Part shown: positions 1-9,100 of the stretch, piece after piece
How positions within the stretch are numbered: position 1 is the first letter of the stretch
Layout: every line of letters starts with the position of its first letter
Assembly (NCBI GenBank): GCA_015499985.1
Contig: JAAAUF010000869.1
Span: 1 to 17,594 of the forward strand
Direction: 5' to 3'
Length of the DNA: 17,594 nucleotides
Source of the DNA: Haplosporangium gracile
Taxonomy: Eukaryota > Mortierellomycota > Mortierellomycetes > Mortierellales > Mortierellaceae
Program-made: the position numbers and the translations under genes
Notes under the pieces: generated by a model
Databases searched by the model: none
What the model saw: only the letters and a program-made list of their open reading frames with translations
Told to the model about the DNA's origin: nothing

Positions 1-659
1 AAAAAAAAAAAAGAAATGCGCGAAATGACAAAAGGAGGCGTTTACGTACGTAGCTCTAGGGGCAAACTTGTGTGTGGCGGTGCGGAGGCAGGCAGGGTTG
101 TGAAGTAGAAAGTGAAAGAAGGTCCGATAAACAAACAAAGTGTAGACTTTATCACGACGACATTGAGCGAAATGAGTAACGTGCGGGAGGGGACGAGAGG
201 AGGAGAGTTGGCGGCTGTATGTGTGCTGGAAAAAAAAAGGTTGTCGGTGGAGGATGGATGATGGGAGGAGAAAATTTAGTCAGAGAGGGTTTGAGAAGGA
301 TGGGTAGCGTGTGTGAACATAACATGAGGAGCAACAAATAATGGAGGGCAAAGGAATGAAGAACACAAAGAATGATTGAAATATGCCGAATAAAAAGCGA
401 AAAGGAAGTAGGAATGAAAGAGAGGGAGAGGGAGAAGAAACTTAAGGACAGTAACAAAAGGGAAAGAGACATGCATTCATCGAAGGCGAAGCATAAGAAC
501 AAGCCAAACAAATGCACATGCACACCGTAAGGTAAAAAAAAGTGGAGAATTAAAGCAAAAAGTTACCTGGCAAGGACGATCGGTGGTTAGAAAGCATAAC
601 CTCCATCCAAACAGCACGCGATGTTCGTTTTTCATTGTTTGGTTCTCCATTGATGTTTT
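1..659. other. purine-rich flank without a supported gene
   Basis: No convincing coding sequence is present. From about 100 to 530 the plus strand is strongly A/G-rich, so the minus strand is C/T-rich. Genes A, B, D and E all have such C/T-rich leaders on their sense strand. By that analogy this stretch is probably the 5' leader or promoter of a minus-strand gene that starts beyond the left edge. Open frames on the minus strand here are low-complexity Ser/Leu/Phe strings, as expected from translating a pyrimidine tract. A poly(A) run opens the window at 1-12. Confidence 0.35.
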
Positions 660-1022
660 CTATCGCCGCTTCGAAGAAAAATGAAAGGTTGTTATTTTTA
701 TTTTTATTTTTTTTTTTTTCGCGGCATTTGGAACTGAGAGCTTCGTGAGCAACATCGCCATGACGGTGGCGGATGAATTGCGGGTGAAGGTAATAATTAA
801 TTGAGAAACGATCAGAACGAGGTACGCGTGATGATGATCGATGTACGCTTTCAAGCTCATGGAGAGTTGTTGTCTCTCATCGGTGGCGATGGTGACCACC
901 TCATGAATAGCATAGCCGTACACCGCAATGCCAAAGCGTTGTCCATAAAAATCGTATAAATAAAGAGTATCTGCCGATGCAGCAACAGCAAGGGGCGACT
1001 GTTTTTCCATTGTCTCCTTCAT
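660..1022 (-). CDS. uncharacterised small ORF or gene remnant (120 codons)
   Basis: I do not recognise this protein. The frame runs from an ATG at 1022 (a second Met codon is at 1007) to a TAG ending at 660. The first two thirds look protein-like, with mixed charged, aromatic and aliphatic residues, and a hydrophobic stretch around residues 65-78 (AYLVLIVSQLIITF) could span a membrane. There is no signal peptide and no known motif. The last 20 residues are read through a poly(A)/AT-rich run (Lys/Ile repeats) and look non-coding, so the frame may really end at an unseen splice site near 740. It would be divergent from gene A, with 673 bp between the two starts. The upstream sequence is not pyrimidine-rich on the minus strand, unlike the firm genes nearby, which counts against it. 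It could be a decayed exon or chance. Confidence 0.25.
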   Translation of the reverse strand: MKETMEKQSPLAVAASADTLYLYDFYGQRFGIAVYGYAIHEVVTIATDERQQLSMSLKAYIDHHHAYLVLIVSQLIITFTRNSSATVMAMLLTKLSVPNAAKKKKIKIKITTFHFSSKRR

Positions 1023-1695
1023 TCATCGCAACGTCTCGCAGTCCTACGCCATGCGTCTCCCTTTCTCTCCCTCCCATCCGAATGCGGTTAGAGTTCGTTG
1101 TCGGACAAACAAAACACACAAAACACAGAGATGCAAATCTAGCCAGCCAAGCCCGCTCCCTCGAGTTTTTTTTATTTTTTCGAACCAGACATCGGCGGGA
1201 GAAACAGGAGTAAGGGAAGAAGGCATTGCTCCTGAGCCCGCTTGTGGTCGTTTTTTGCCCTTAGCCCACAGCCATTCATCCCGTCCATCCTTTGTTGTTC
1301 GCATTTTCCCTTTCACCTTCCTTTGCGCAGGTGACAAAGAGACACTAGCGCTTATGATTTTTAATTACCCTCCTTGTCGCTTTTCTCCCTTTCTTTCTGT
1401 TCAAACCTCCACTCTTCTTCTACTTTTGCTTTCACCTCTCCCTCTCTTCTCCCTTCTTCCTATCCTGTAGTCCCTTTACCCTTTTTGTTTTTTACATTCA
1501 CGACTTTACATACATTCCCACCGCCCTCTCCTGACTTAAATTCCTTTCCTCTCTCTCTGTACTTCCCTCTCTTCTCACTTGTGCTCTCTCCTTTCTGTCC
1601 TTGAGAAAACAAACATCAGCAACCAAACGTCCCTCACACACAAAGATAACAAACAATACACCCCTCACTGTACCACAAACGTATCCCTCGAAACC
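1023..1695 (+). promoter_or_regulatory. 5' flank and pyrimidine-rich leader of gene A
   Basis: From about 1370 to 1600 the plus strand is almost continuous C/T, changing to A/C-rich sequence (about 1605-1695) just before the ATG at 1696. This C/T-rich leader followed by an A/C-rich approach to the start is typical of many fungal transcripts. I see no clear TATA box. The frame of exon 1 stays open upstream to about 1579, but that stretch has no ATG, so translation most likely begins at 1696. Frames on the minus strand here are shadows of the tract. Confidence 0.4.
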
Positions 1696-3869
1696 ATGAG
1701 TACCGCCACCGCCTCCCCACGGAGATCTTCCTCCCGCCTCTTTACCATCACAGCCCTCCTCTCCCTCACCCTCTTTACAACACCAACAAAAGCACAAACC
1801 TCATACGACGCCCCAATCCCAGTGTCAGGCCCAACATACGCCAGAACATCCTTAAAATGGTACATCCTCGCTGGACAACCCTCCACTGTCGACGGCACCC
1901 TCCCCATCGGCCAATTCTATTCCCTTGACCTCGCCACCCCATGGTCCGCCGACGCCCCCGCCTGGAAACGACTCCAACCGGGTCCCCAGCAATCCATCTT
2001 CCCTGCGGTATTCACGGCTGATCAGAAGACCATGGTGGTCTTTCATATTGGGGGACTGTACTCTGTCTACAAGTATACTGTTGCCACTGATTCCTGGGCG
2101 ACGAGCTCGATGAAATTCCCCGATAGCGGGGTTCAGGGCGTGGGTGCTGTGACGGATCCAAGCACGGGGCTGGTGTACATGGCTGCCGGGTATACGGATA
2201 GAAACTCGATGGATATTTACAATCCTGCAACCGATTCCGTGTCCCAGTCTAAGCTCCCAGATCCGGCGACTACGTTTCCGTCGCGTTGGTATTATTCGAA
2301 CAGTTGGTCTCAGCAAAGGAAGAGTGTGTTGTATTTTGGTGGGTATAATATTACGAATAATGCTGCGAACAATGCGGTGAGCGAGTATATCCCTTCTGCT
2401 ACGACCTGGAATACCATGGTGAGTTTCTTTTTGTTGTTTATTTGGAAGGAGAGCGATGGATAGGCTAGACCTAAATAGATGCGGTGATTTATTTATTTTT
2501 TTGAGCAGGATGGTTATGAGCTAACAAGATACCTGTTGTTTGTCGTTCACGTTTTTTTTTTTACAGGCAACGTCGGGAACTGCTCCTGCCAACCGTGCCG
2601 ATCACTGCATGGCCTCCAGTAAGTTCTCCTTTACTTGCTTCTCCTCCCATCTCAACCAGTTTCTTTCAGCCCACGTCTCTTTTAAAATATCTAACCCTTC
2701 CTTCCCTCCTACTCCCCCATAAAAAAATAGATGACGATGGGACCAAAATAGTCGTATACGGAGGTCGCCTTGCAAACAACGTCTTCTCCGGAGAAGTCTT
2801 TATCCTCAACACTGTGACCGGTGCTTGGACCCAAGGAGCACCTGGACAGCCTCGACTCTATGCTGCTTGTACTATTGCGGGTGACCAATTATTGATCTGG
2901 GGCGGTGCTACTACGGGAAGTGTTATGGCGGACAGTCCGGTGATGGTTTATAATATGGCGACGAATGCATGGGTCCCGAATTATACTCCTCCTGTAGCTT
3001 ATGTTGCGGCTGCGAGTGCGAGCGCCACGGCAGCCAAGCCTACTGGGACGGGAACGGGAGGCGATGCTGCAGGAAGAGGAAGTAATACTGGAGCTATTGT
3101 CGGAGGTATTGTGGGAGCCATTGCCGTCATTGGTGCGATTATCGGGTTCTTGATCTACCGTCGTCGTCAACAACGCAACACCCACACCCATACACCCGTC
3201 AAGACCCATTCCGACGATAAAGAAACTGGCGCCGCTGCCTTTTCTCTAACCTCAGGATCAGGAGGAAGCAACAATAACGAGGAGGAACTGAAGAGAATGC
3301 AGAGTCAACTCGAGAACCAGCAACAACAACTCGAACTCCAACGTCAGCTCCTCGCCCTCCAACAACAGTCTACTACTGCTACCTCCCAGCCCGCCATGGT
3401 CCAGTACCAGGATCCTTCTACGCCTTATGGCTACCAGGATCCTTCTACGCCTTACGGCTACCAGCCTCCTCTTTATTACCCTACAGTTCCCATCAGCCCC
3501 CATACTATGCAGACCGTTCCCGACACCTCGTCTTCCTCTTACGCGTATTCGACTTCGATTCCTGTCGTTTCTGGAGGAGGACATAGTGAGATCTACCAAG
3601 TGACGGCAGAGCCTATTTTCGCACCCACCCCACTCGTCTACATGCCCTCAGATTATATCCTCCCCCCAAACCCCGTGTCCTCGCCCGCGGTGCCTACGAC
3701 GGTTGGTTCTTCGTCTGGAGGCGCAGGAGAGGATGCGAGTACGCCTTTTGTTGTTGGAGCACCGGTGAAAAAGTCCCAGGTGTCTAGCCCACAGGCGTAT
3801 GTGGGTCATGCTGGTAGTTGGTCTAGCGATAGCCCGCACCCTAATAACCCTCATACCATCCTTGACTAG
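1696..3869 (+). CDS. gene A: secreted-domain kelch beta-propeller, single-pass membrane protein
   Basis: Spliced from exons 1696-2418, 2567-2618 and 2731-3869 (723, 52 and 1139 nt; 637 aa). Introns are 148 and 112 nt with GTGAGT and GTAAGT donors and CAG and TAG acceptors; the second carries a CTAAC branch-like element. The ATG follows AAACC and opens a signal peptide (residues 1-33, cleavage likely at KA|Q). Residues about 45-350 form a kelch-type propeller, with strands such as VLYFGG, VVYGG and LLIWGG. Cys255 and Cys305 are the only cysteines. A transmembrane helix (about 379-402) is followed by RRRQQR, then a Gln-rich coiled coil (about 442-472). The tail has two copies of a nine-residue Tyr/Pro repeat and ends in a Pro/Ser/Tyr-rich region. 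This is the most divergent copy and the only one on the plus strand. Its likely role is a cell-surface receptor or adhesin; no ligand can be inferred. An enzymatic galactose oxidase is unlikely. Confidence 0.88.
3405..3458 (+). repeat. 27-bp in-frame tandem repeat, two copies, in gene A tail
   Basis: Two near-identical 27-bp units start at 3405 and 3432; a third TACCAG begins at 3459 and then diverges. Each unit encodes YQDPSTPYG. They differ at one visible silent base (tat versus tac), so the duplication is recent or the repeat is homogenised. The repeat sits in the cytosolic tail just after the coiled coil. Confidence 0.9.
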
Positions 3870-3992
3870 ATCAGGATGAATGGGCTTATATGAAGGAGGA
3901 GAAAGGAGGAAGAAGGAAGGAGGGAGGTTTTTTTTTTTTCATGAACACATATCAAAAAGCATACCAATATAAGTTTTTACCGCTTTTTTAAT

Positions 3993-3998
3993 AATAAA
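3993..3998 (+). terminator. candidate poly(A) signal of gene A
   Basis: AATAAA lies 124 nt after the TAG stop of gene A, inside an AT-rich stretch and just before a CA repeat. Position and sequence fit a cleavage and polyadenylation signal. Confidence 0.5.
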
Positions 3999-4008
3999 AA
4001 AAAACGTT

Positions 4009-4026
4009 CACACACACACACACACA
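4009..4026. repeat. (CA)9 microsatellite
   Basis: Nine uninterrupted CA dinucleotides lie directly downstream of the gene A poly(A) signal. Confidence 0.95.
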
Positions 4027-4090
4027 GATATCAGCCTGACATTCCATGCTCCCAATCCCATTTTTTTAAGTACACGTGGGACATGGGACC

Positions 4091-4110
4091 TGTCGATCAA
4101 TGTCGATCAA
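4091..4110. repeat. 10-bp tandem duplication TGTCGATCAA x2
   Basis: Two perfect adjacent copies of TGTCGATCAA are followed by a third TGT. Each unit contains the palindrome TCGA and a GATCAA element. Function is unknown. Confidence 0.85.
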
Positions 4111-4604
4111 TGTAAACAAACAAAATCAACCAAGTTCGTGGTTATCTCATAGTCAAAAAAAAAAGCAAAGGGAGGCCCTTATTTCAGTGAGAGAAGATTA
4201 CTAGGATGGTCGGATAAACGAAAAGAAGATTCTGCCACGTGGTGGAGAAGGTATTCAAATATGAAGGGTTGACGGAGGGGCGCGCCACACATTTGTGCAA
4301 TTAAGTAGAAATGACTTGAAAAGTCAGATACAATTCTTGATGAATATGACTTACTCCCTCCTCCCCTCCTCTGTCTTCCTGTGCAACCCACACACACAAC
4401 CTTACTCATCCTCCCCTCTCTGGACAAAGCAAAGAGAAAAGCCCCTTGTGGTGGAACTAAGAGACTGAGACGCAGGATAGACAAATGTCATCATTGTAGC
4501 TGATTGTCGCCCCGTGATTGGTTACAGCTTACTAAACCCTTGCTGGTGCTCCGTGCCTCATCATCATTGCCTGATGACTACTTTTCTATGTCTTTCAGGA
4601 ACAG

Positions 4605-5470
4605 TCAGTCACTCTCTTTGTCACTTGTATTTCGTTCCCGCCCTTTATTTGTCCTTTGTCCCTGCCTTTGTTCTACATCTTTTCTTCTCTCTTTCTTGCA
4701 CCAATTGGACGTGCTATAAGAGGGTCCTATAAAAACAGCGTCGGCATCATCTCCATGACTTTGGATTATTTCGTTGGTAATGACTGTCTCTGCGCCTTCA
4801 TATCTTGTCGACAAAATTAAGGGCCGAATCGGGCTCGCTGACTCTGACGATGCAGGCGATTGCAAAGGTGTGCGGACAAGTTCAGAGGATGGACGGGACG
4901 CTAAATGTGGAAATGGCCAAGAAAAAGCACAACATAACGGCATAAGATAGGCTTGGCAAATGCAGCCATTTGGGCGAGCTGATCTGGTACTTCGTTATTT
5001 CAATATGCACTTACATGCGTTACGAGCAATCTTTGGTAATGTCTCGTCCAATTCGGCAATGAGATCGCGTGAGTGCTTCAGGCCAGCTAGCGGGCGACAA
5101 GACATCTCCAAATATCCTTTCCGCGATTATTTTTTTTACTGCTGCCTCTTGCAAATCTACTGCGGCGTCATTCGATGTGATCTCAGAACTGAGTTGCAGT
5201 TTTCGTCGAGACCAGAAAAAAAAATCCTCCTGGTGCTTTCTAAACTCCTTGAAGGCTTCCTGCAGCTCCTCTCGTCTTTATCTCCGTATTTCATCGGACC
5301 CAACGAGCGCCGTGTAAGTATCTGTGGCTGATTGCCCTGTCGCTCAAGTTGAATTCCTAAACAAAGTTTTCAAGTGTGACATGTTCCACACCCGAAACTT
5401 TATCCTTAGCTGGTCTCATTTCCTTCACTCTCTACAAGGCATAAAGATCTATCTCCGAAGCAAGAAATCA
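4605..5470 (-). pseudogene. decayed, unrecognised minus-strand coding region
   Basis: On the minus strand, from 5470 downward, protein-like segments appear in three frames. The first frame (about 5470-5300) is interrupted by TAG at 5434-5432 and 5359-5357 and includes KVSGVEHVTLENFV. The second (about 5340-5110) has TAA at 5280-5278 and then REELQEAFKEFRKHQEDF, which is helical in character. The third starts with an ATG at 5105 and runs to a perfect GTAAGT donor at 5014. Joining 5105-5015 to 4900-4605 (CACATTTAG acceptor, 114-nt intron) keeps the frame and gives 128 aa, with LIAELDETLPKIARNA in the first exon. The last 30 or so residues look low-complexity. I do not recognise a family. The mix of good coding character with stops and frame changes suggests an old gene in decay. 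The plus-strand reading (4960-5331, 123 codons) is a competing explanation. Confidence 0.3.
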
Positions 5471-5689
5471 CTGACGTCGTAGCCACTTCCCCCACTCGGC
5501 AGAGCCCAGAGGTGTATCTGCTGGAACAAAAGAAGCGAGGCTACTTGCGGCGTAATGCTTCCGTCTGGGTTGAGACTATATTCACAGAGTTACCTTTTCA
5601 GATTTGGATTTTGTGATCAAATGGAGCGAAAAGACTCGGCCGAGCCAAAGGTACGGGGACAGCAAGAAAGAGTGACAGAGAGAGACCAG

Positions 5690-6130
5690 GTACAAAAAAG
5701 ACAACGAGTGCGACTAGGATTGAGCACAAGTACACAGGAGATGAATAGTGTTCAAGAGAGAGAGAGAGAGAGAGGTGTCTAAGTAAGAAGTAACAAGGAG
5801 AAGGATGAAGCGATAACCAAAGAGAGAAGGGTACAAAGAAAAGGGTGATGGAGAGAGTAAAGGATAGGAAAGAGAAAGAGAAAGCGAGGGGTGACGATAA
5901 GCGTGGCGGGTGACGAAAAGAGGGCAGGGTATAGATGTAGTGATGAAACAGGCGTGGGGTGAGGATGAGGTTGCTGTGGAAGAGATGGGAGTGGAGGATG
6001 AAGAAAAAAGAGCGATGGCGGCGTCATCATACTATGTTTGTCTGTGAAATTTCTCGGTTACCGCGTCCTAATTTCTTATTTTCAATGACACCGTCCTCGC
6101 CATCACCCCCACGCTGCAATCGTAAGACTT
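5690..6130. other. purine-rich tract between decayed region and gene B
   Basis: The plus strand is mostly A/G from 5690 to about 6030, including a GA microsatellite. On the minus strand this is the C/T-rich composition seen before the starts of genes B, D and E. It could be the old leader of the decayed minus-strand region at 4605-5470. The rest, up to gene B's poly(A) signal, shows nothing I can assign. Confidence 0.3.
5755..5774. repeat. (AG)10 microsatellite
   Basis: Ten uninterrupted AG dinucleotides lie inside a longer purine-rich region. Confidence 0.95.
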
Positions 6131-6172
6131 GGACACACACATTCTCCTCAAAAAAAATTTGTCTAGTGGGTA

Positions 6173-6178
6173 TTTATT
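6173..6178 (-). terminator. candidate poly(A) signal of gene B
   Basis: TTTATT on the plus strand is AATAAA on the minus strand, 38 nt past the TGA stop of gene B. Confidence 0.5.
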
Positions 6179-6215
6179 ATATACATCTACATCTTTACCC
6201 AGTTGCCAAACACAT

Positions 6216-8608
6216 TCAAGGCGAAGACGAAGGAAGGGCTATCGTGGTAGAAGAGTGTGGACTTCTGACAGTCACAGCTCCAGGATTGACAACAATCTGT
6301 GGCCCCTGCGCCCGACGGACCCACTGTTTCCCACTCCCCGTCATCTGCTCATACACCAAGTCTGGAACCTCTGGGTTGAAGCCTGGACTGGACTCGTATA
6401 CAGGTTCGGGTTCCAATTGGACGAGTCCGCCTTGCGCGCCTCCTGTACTAGTCGTCCTGACGATCGAGGACGGAGATATGTAGGATGAGGAGGATGCTGA
6501 GTGGGGTGAAAAGGGGGAGGTTACTGCGTAAGTTGGCGACACCACCTGTACTACTGCTGATACTGTTGCTGGTTTAAAAGCAGAGCTCTTGTCCGAAAAT
6601 GTTGTTTTTGCAGTGCTCGACGCGCCGGGAGAGAACAATCTTTGTTCTTGTTGTTGCTGCTCCGAATAATCGCGTGCCAGGACAGGAATATACTCCGTTT
6701 CAGGCTCGACATACGCCGTAGGCCCCCGTTTGTACGCTTTTGCCGCCGCATCCCCCGAGGTATTTTCCGGGTTGTCAGCGCGATGTTGCAACACAAGTAA
6801 CTGCTGCTTCAACTCCAGTTCTCGCTTCTGCTCTTCAAGGTCCATAAGCGTCTGCTCCAGTTCATACTCCTCGTTCGATTCCATCGGATCCTTGGCCAGG
6901 AGATCACTCCTCCTCGAACCGTTACGATTGGATCCAAAGGACGCTGCAGACGTTGCGAGGCTCTTGGACTCTTCTGGATCGTTACTTGTCGTCTTGGCAA
7001 AAAACCCACGATCCTTCCTCTGCTTCCTTCGATGCTGAAAAAAAAAAATCCCAATCACCGCTGCTGCCAGAGCCAACCCTCCAGTTACCCCTGCAGCAAC
7101 GACTATCGAGTTCGAGTTCAAGTTTGGAGTAGGGATAGGGGTCGGGTTCGGGTTCGTAATCGGGGTCGTAATCGGGGTTGTTGGGACCCCAGTGACCCAT
7201 GGAGGAACAGTCCGTACGATAGGCGATGGCGCTTTCAAGGACGCATAACTCGCCGGCGGGGTATACTGAGTGGTCCAGTTCCTCTTCACATAGTCGTAGA
7301 TCAACACCCCGGCCGGAGCCATCACATTTTCGGCGCTCCTCCCACCCCAGATTAAGAGCTGATCCCCGGCGATGGTGCAGGCGGTGTACATCCGTGTCTG
7401 GTTCGATGGTACTCCTTTGGTCCAAGTCTGGATCTCGACGTCGAGGACGTATACCTCGTTGTCAACTTGGTTCGTCCGAAGTCGACCTCCGTATATCAGC
7501 ACTTTTGTTCCCTTTTCGTCTAATACATTCTCGTATTAAAGAATAATTAGTGTTGGAATTTCATGTTGTCTTCTGCGTTTGTGCCTTGTAGTTGAGATTT
7601 TGATGGAATCGACAGAGGGAAAAAAAAAGACGCAGGAACATACTCGCGGCCATGCAGTGGTCGACTCTCATTGGGGGTGTGTCTCCAACAACTGCCTATA
7701 GACACATTACCAAAAAAAAAAAACCCCCCAGCATATAGCGCTGTCAGATAATGTCATAAAACACTAATATTCCCCATCATTCAGCACTGTGAACGAAATA
7801 AAAAAGATATCCAGTAACTGTCCTTGTCTCTCCTAAAAGATTAACGTACCAAAGAATTATAATTCATGGTGTCTGGCCAGAATTGAGTGACAATATTCTC
7901 CACGTTTTGGGGAGACGAGGGATTGATATCGTTCCCACCAAAGTATAAAATCGCTTTCCTCTTCTCGCTCCACACGTTGCCATAGTACCACCGCACAGGA
8001 AACGCCTCGATCGACGTCGGCAGGCTCGTAAGGCGCACACTCAACGTGATAGGGTCTATGGTCTCCATCTGCGTGAACGTCCGTGCCGTGTTATCTCGGG
8101 AGCTGTAGCCTCCGGGGAGGTACATCAAACCCGTCCTTGGATCCGTGACAACATTGATTCCCTGCTGATTCATGTAGTCGAACGTAAGATTGGTGATTGT
8201 CCAGGTGTTAGTTTCGACGCTATACTGCATAGGCGCACCCATGTTTTTGAGGTGGAAGACAAACATGGTCTGCTCGTCAGAGGTGAATGCGGCTGGGAAG
8301 AGGTCCTGTGAGGGCCCGTCGGCGAGTTTTGTCCATGCTGGGTTGACAGTCGTCCAGCTCACGTTGAGATCCAGAGACATGAATTGTGGGATGGCTCCAT
8401 CGTTCGGGTTCGAGGTGCCGCCAAGTATATAGAGCTTTGTCTGTGTCCTTGCGAAGGCTGGTGCAGTGGTAGTGATCGGGGTAATATTTGTCTGTGCTAA
8501 GGCGGTGTGGTACTGAACGAGCGGTGAGGAGGTGAGAAGAAGGACAACGAAGGATGCGAGGAGGTGTGTCGGTGACAACGGCCCTGTAATGAATCGAAGA
8601 GACTTCAT
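6216..8608 (-). CDS. gene B: kelch beta-propeller, single-pass membrane protein, long tail
   Basis: Spliced from exons 8608-7850, 7695-7644 and 7519-6216 (759, 52 and 1304 nt; 704 aa). Introns are 154 and 124 nt, with GTACGT and GTATGT donors and TAG acceptors. I chose the ATG at 8608 because a signal peptide follows (cleavage likely after Ala38, in TALA|Q). An in-frame ATG at 8887 would add a low-complexity Ser/Pro/Phe stretch that reads like a translated C/T-rich leader. The propeller strands include LYILGG, LMYLPGG, ILYFGG, VLIYGG and LLIWGG. Cys267 and Cys318 are the only cysteines after the signal peptide. A Pro/Thr stalk (about 379-408) precedes the transmembrane helix (about 409-431) and a basic stop-transfer segment. 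The coiled coil is about 487-517. The tail is the longest of the family and carries a variant of the shared motif (VYESSP, then PDLVY, about 641-660), followed by a unique 44-residue end. Likely a surface receptor or adhesin. Confidence 0.88.
7156..7179 (-). repeat. 12-bp tandem repeat in the gene B stalk
   Basis: Two copies of GTAATCGGGGT(C/T) on the plus strand encode Thr-Pro-Ile-Thr units on the minus strand. Flanking G/T-rich sequence encodes further Pro/Thr/Asn repeats. The segment forms the extracellular stalk just before the membrane and is a likely O-glycosylation zone. Confidence 0.8.
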
Positions 8609-9100
8609 CCTTCTTCGTCTTGTTGCGAAGAGTTTGTCCTGCGCTTTTGTTGTCCTTTGTGTATGAGCCAGAAGTAAGAGGTAGTGGTTGTAGGTTGTCG
8701 CTTCCTTTAGTGAGAGTGGGAAAGTAAGAGCTAGAACGGAAGCGTCCAAAAAAGAAGGTATAAATAAGGGTGAAATAGGCAATACGGAAGATGGGTGAGG
8801 AAGAGAAGGTGGAAGAGAAGGAGGCGTCCAATTTGAGGACGAGAAGGTAAGAAGAGAAATGAGTGGAAAGAAAAAGAAGAGATCCATGTGGGTCAGGGAT
8901 CAAGTGAGGACACCAAGTATCAAAAAAGGAACACCGCTGCATCCACAGTACCGTTTCCGCCACTTAATTTTACTCTCATAAAGAAAAGACCAATCGAACA
9001 ATGAAGAAAGTAGTGTGCGGTGGGTGCAAAGGAAGGATAGTGGGATAGTGTTTTGGGCGGTGCTGCTTGCTTTATAAGGCGGGTTAAACCTTTTCAAGAT
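8609..9100 (-). promoter_or_regulatory. 5' leader and possible core promoter of gene B
   Basis: The minus strand is C/T-rich from the gene B start to about 8900, matching the leaders of the other genes. A TATAAA on the minus strand lies at 9076-9071, 463 bp before the chosen ATG. It could be a TATA box if the leader is long or contains an intron. I see no stronger element closer in. Confidence 0.3.

Larger units (their letters stand above)
3870..4180 (+). other. 3' flank of gene A with AT-rich and simple-repeat sequence
   Basis: This holds the 3' untranslated region and terminator side of gene A: a purine run (3890-3930), a poly(T) run, a poly(A) signal near 3993, a CA repeat and a short 10-bp tandem repeat. 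No ORF of interest is present. Confidence 0.5.

Noticed and set aside
152..523. Long minus-strand frames rich in Ser, Leu and Phe near the left edge
   Set aside because: They are translations of a C/T-rich tract and have no domain-like composition.
4701..4734. Plus-strand CCAAT (4701) and TATAAAA (4728) as a core promoter
   Set aside because: Spacing is plausible, but no supported plus-strand gene follows, and the same bases fit the minus-strand decayed coding region. Left as unproven.
4960..5331. Plus-strand 123-codon ORF as a gene
   Set aside because: It overlaps better minus-strand coding-like segments, has no recognisable motif and ends without a convincing context. It is probably a shadow.
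5779..6030. Minus-strand 83-codon frame of Ser/Leu/Pro/Phe
   Set aside because: It is a product of the pyrimidine tract on that strand, not a protein-like sequence.
7841..8887. Upstream ATG at 8887 as the start of gene B
   Set aside because: It would add 93 residues of Ser/Pro/Phe/Leu low complexity translated from the C/T-rich leader and would bury the signal peptide that begins at 8608.
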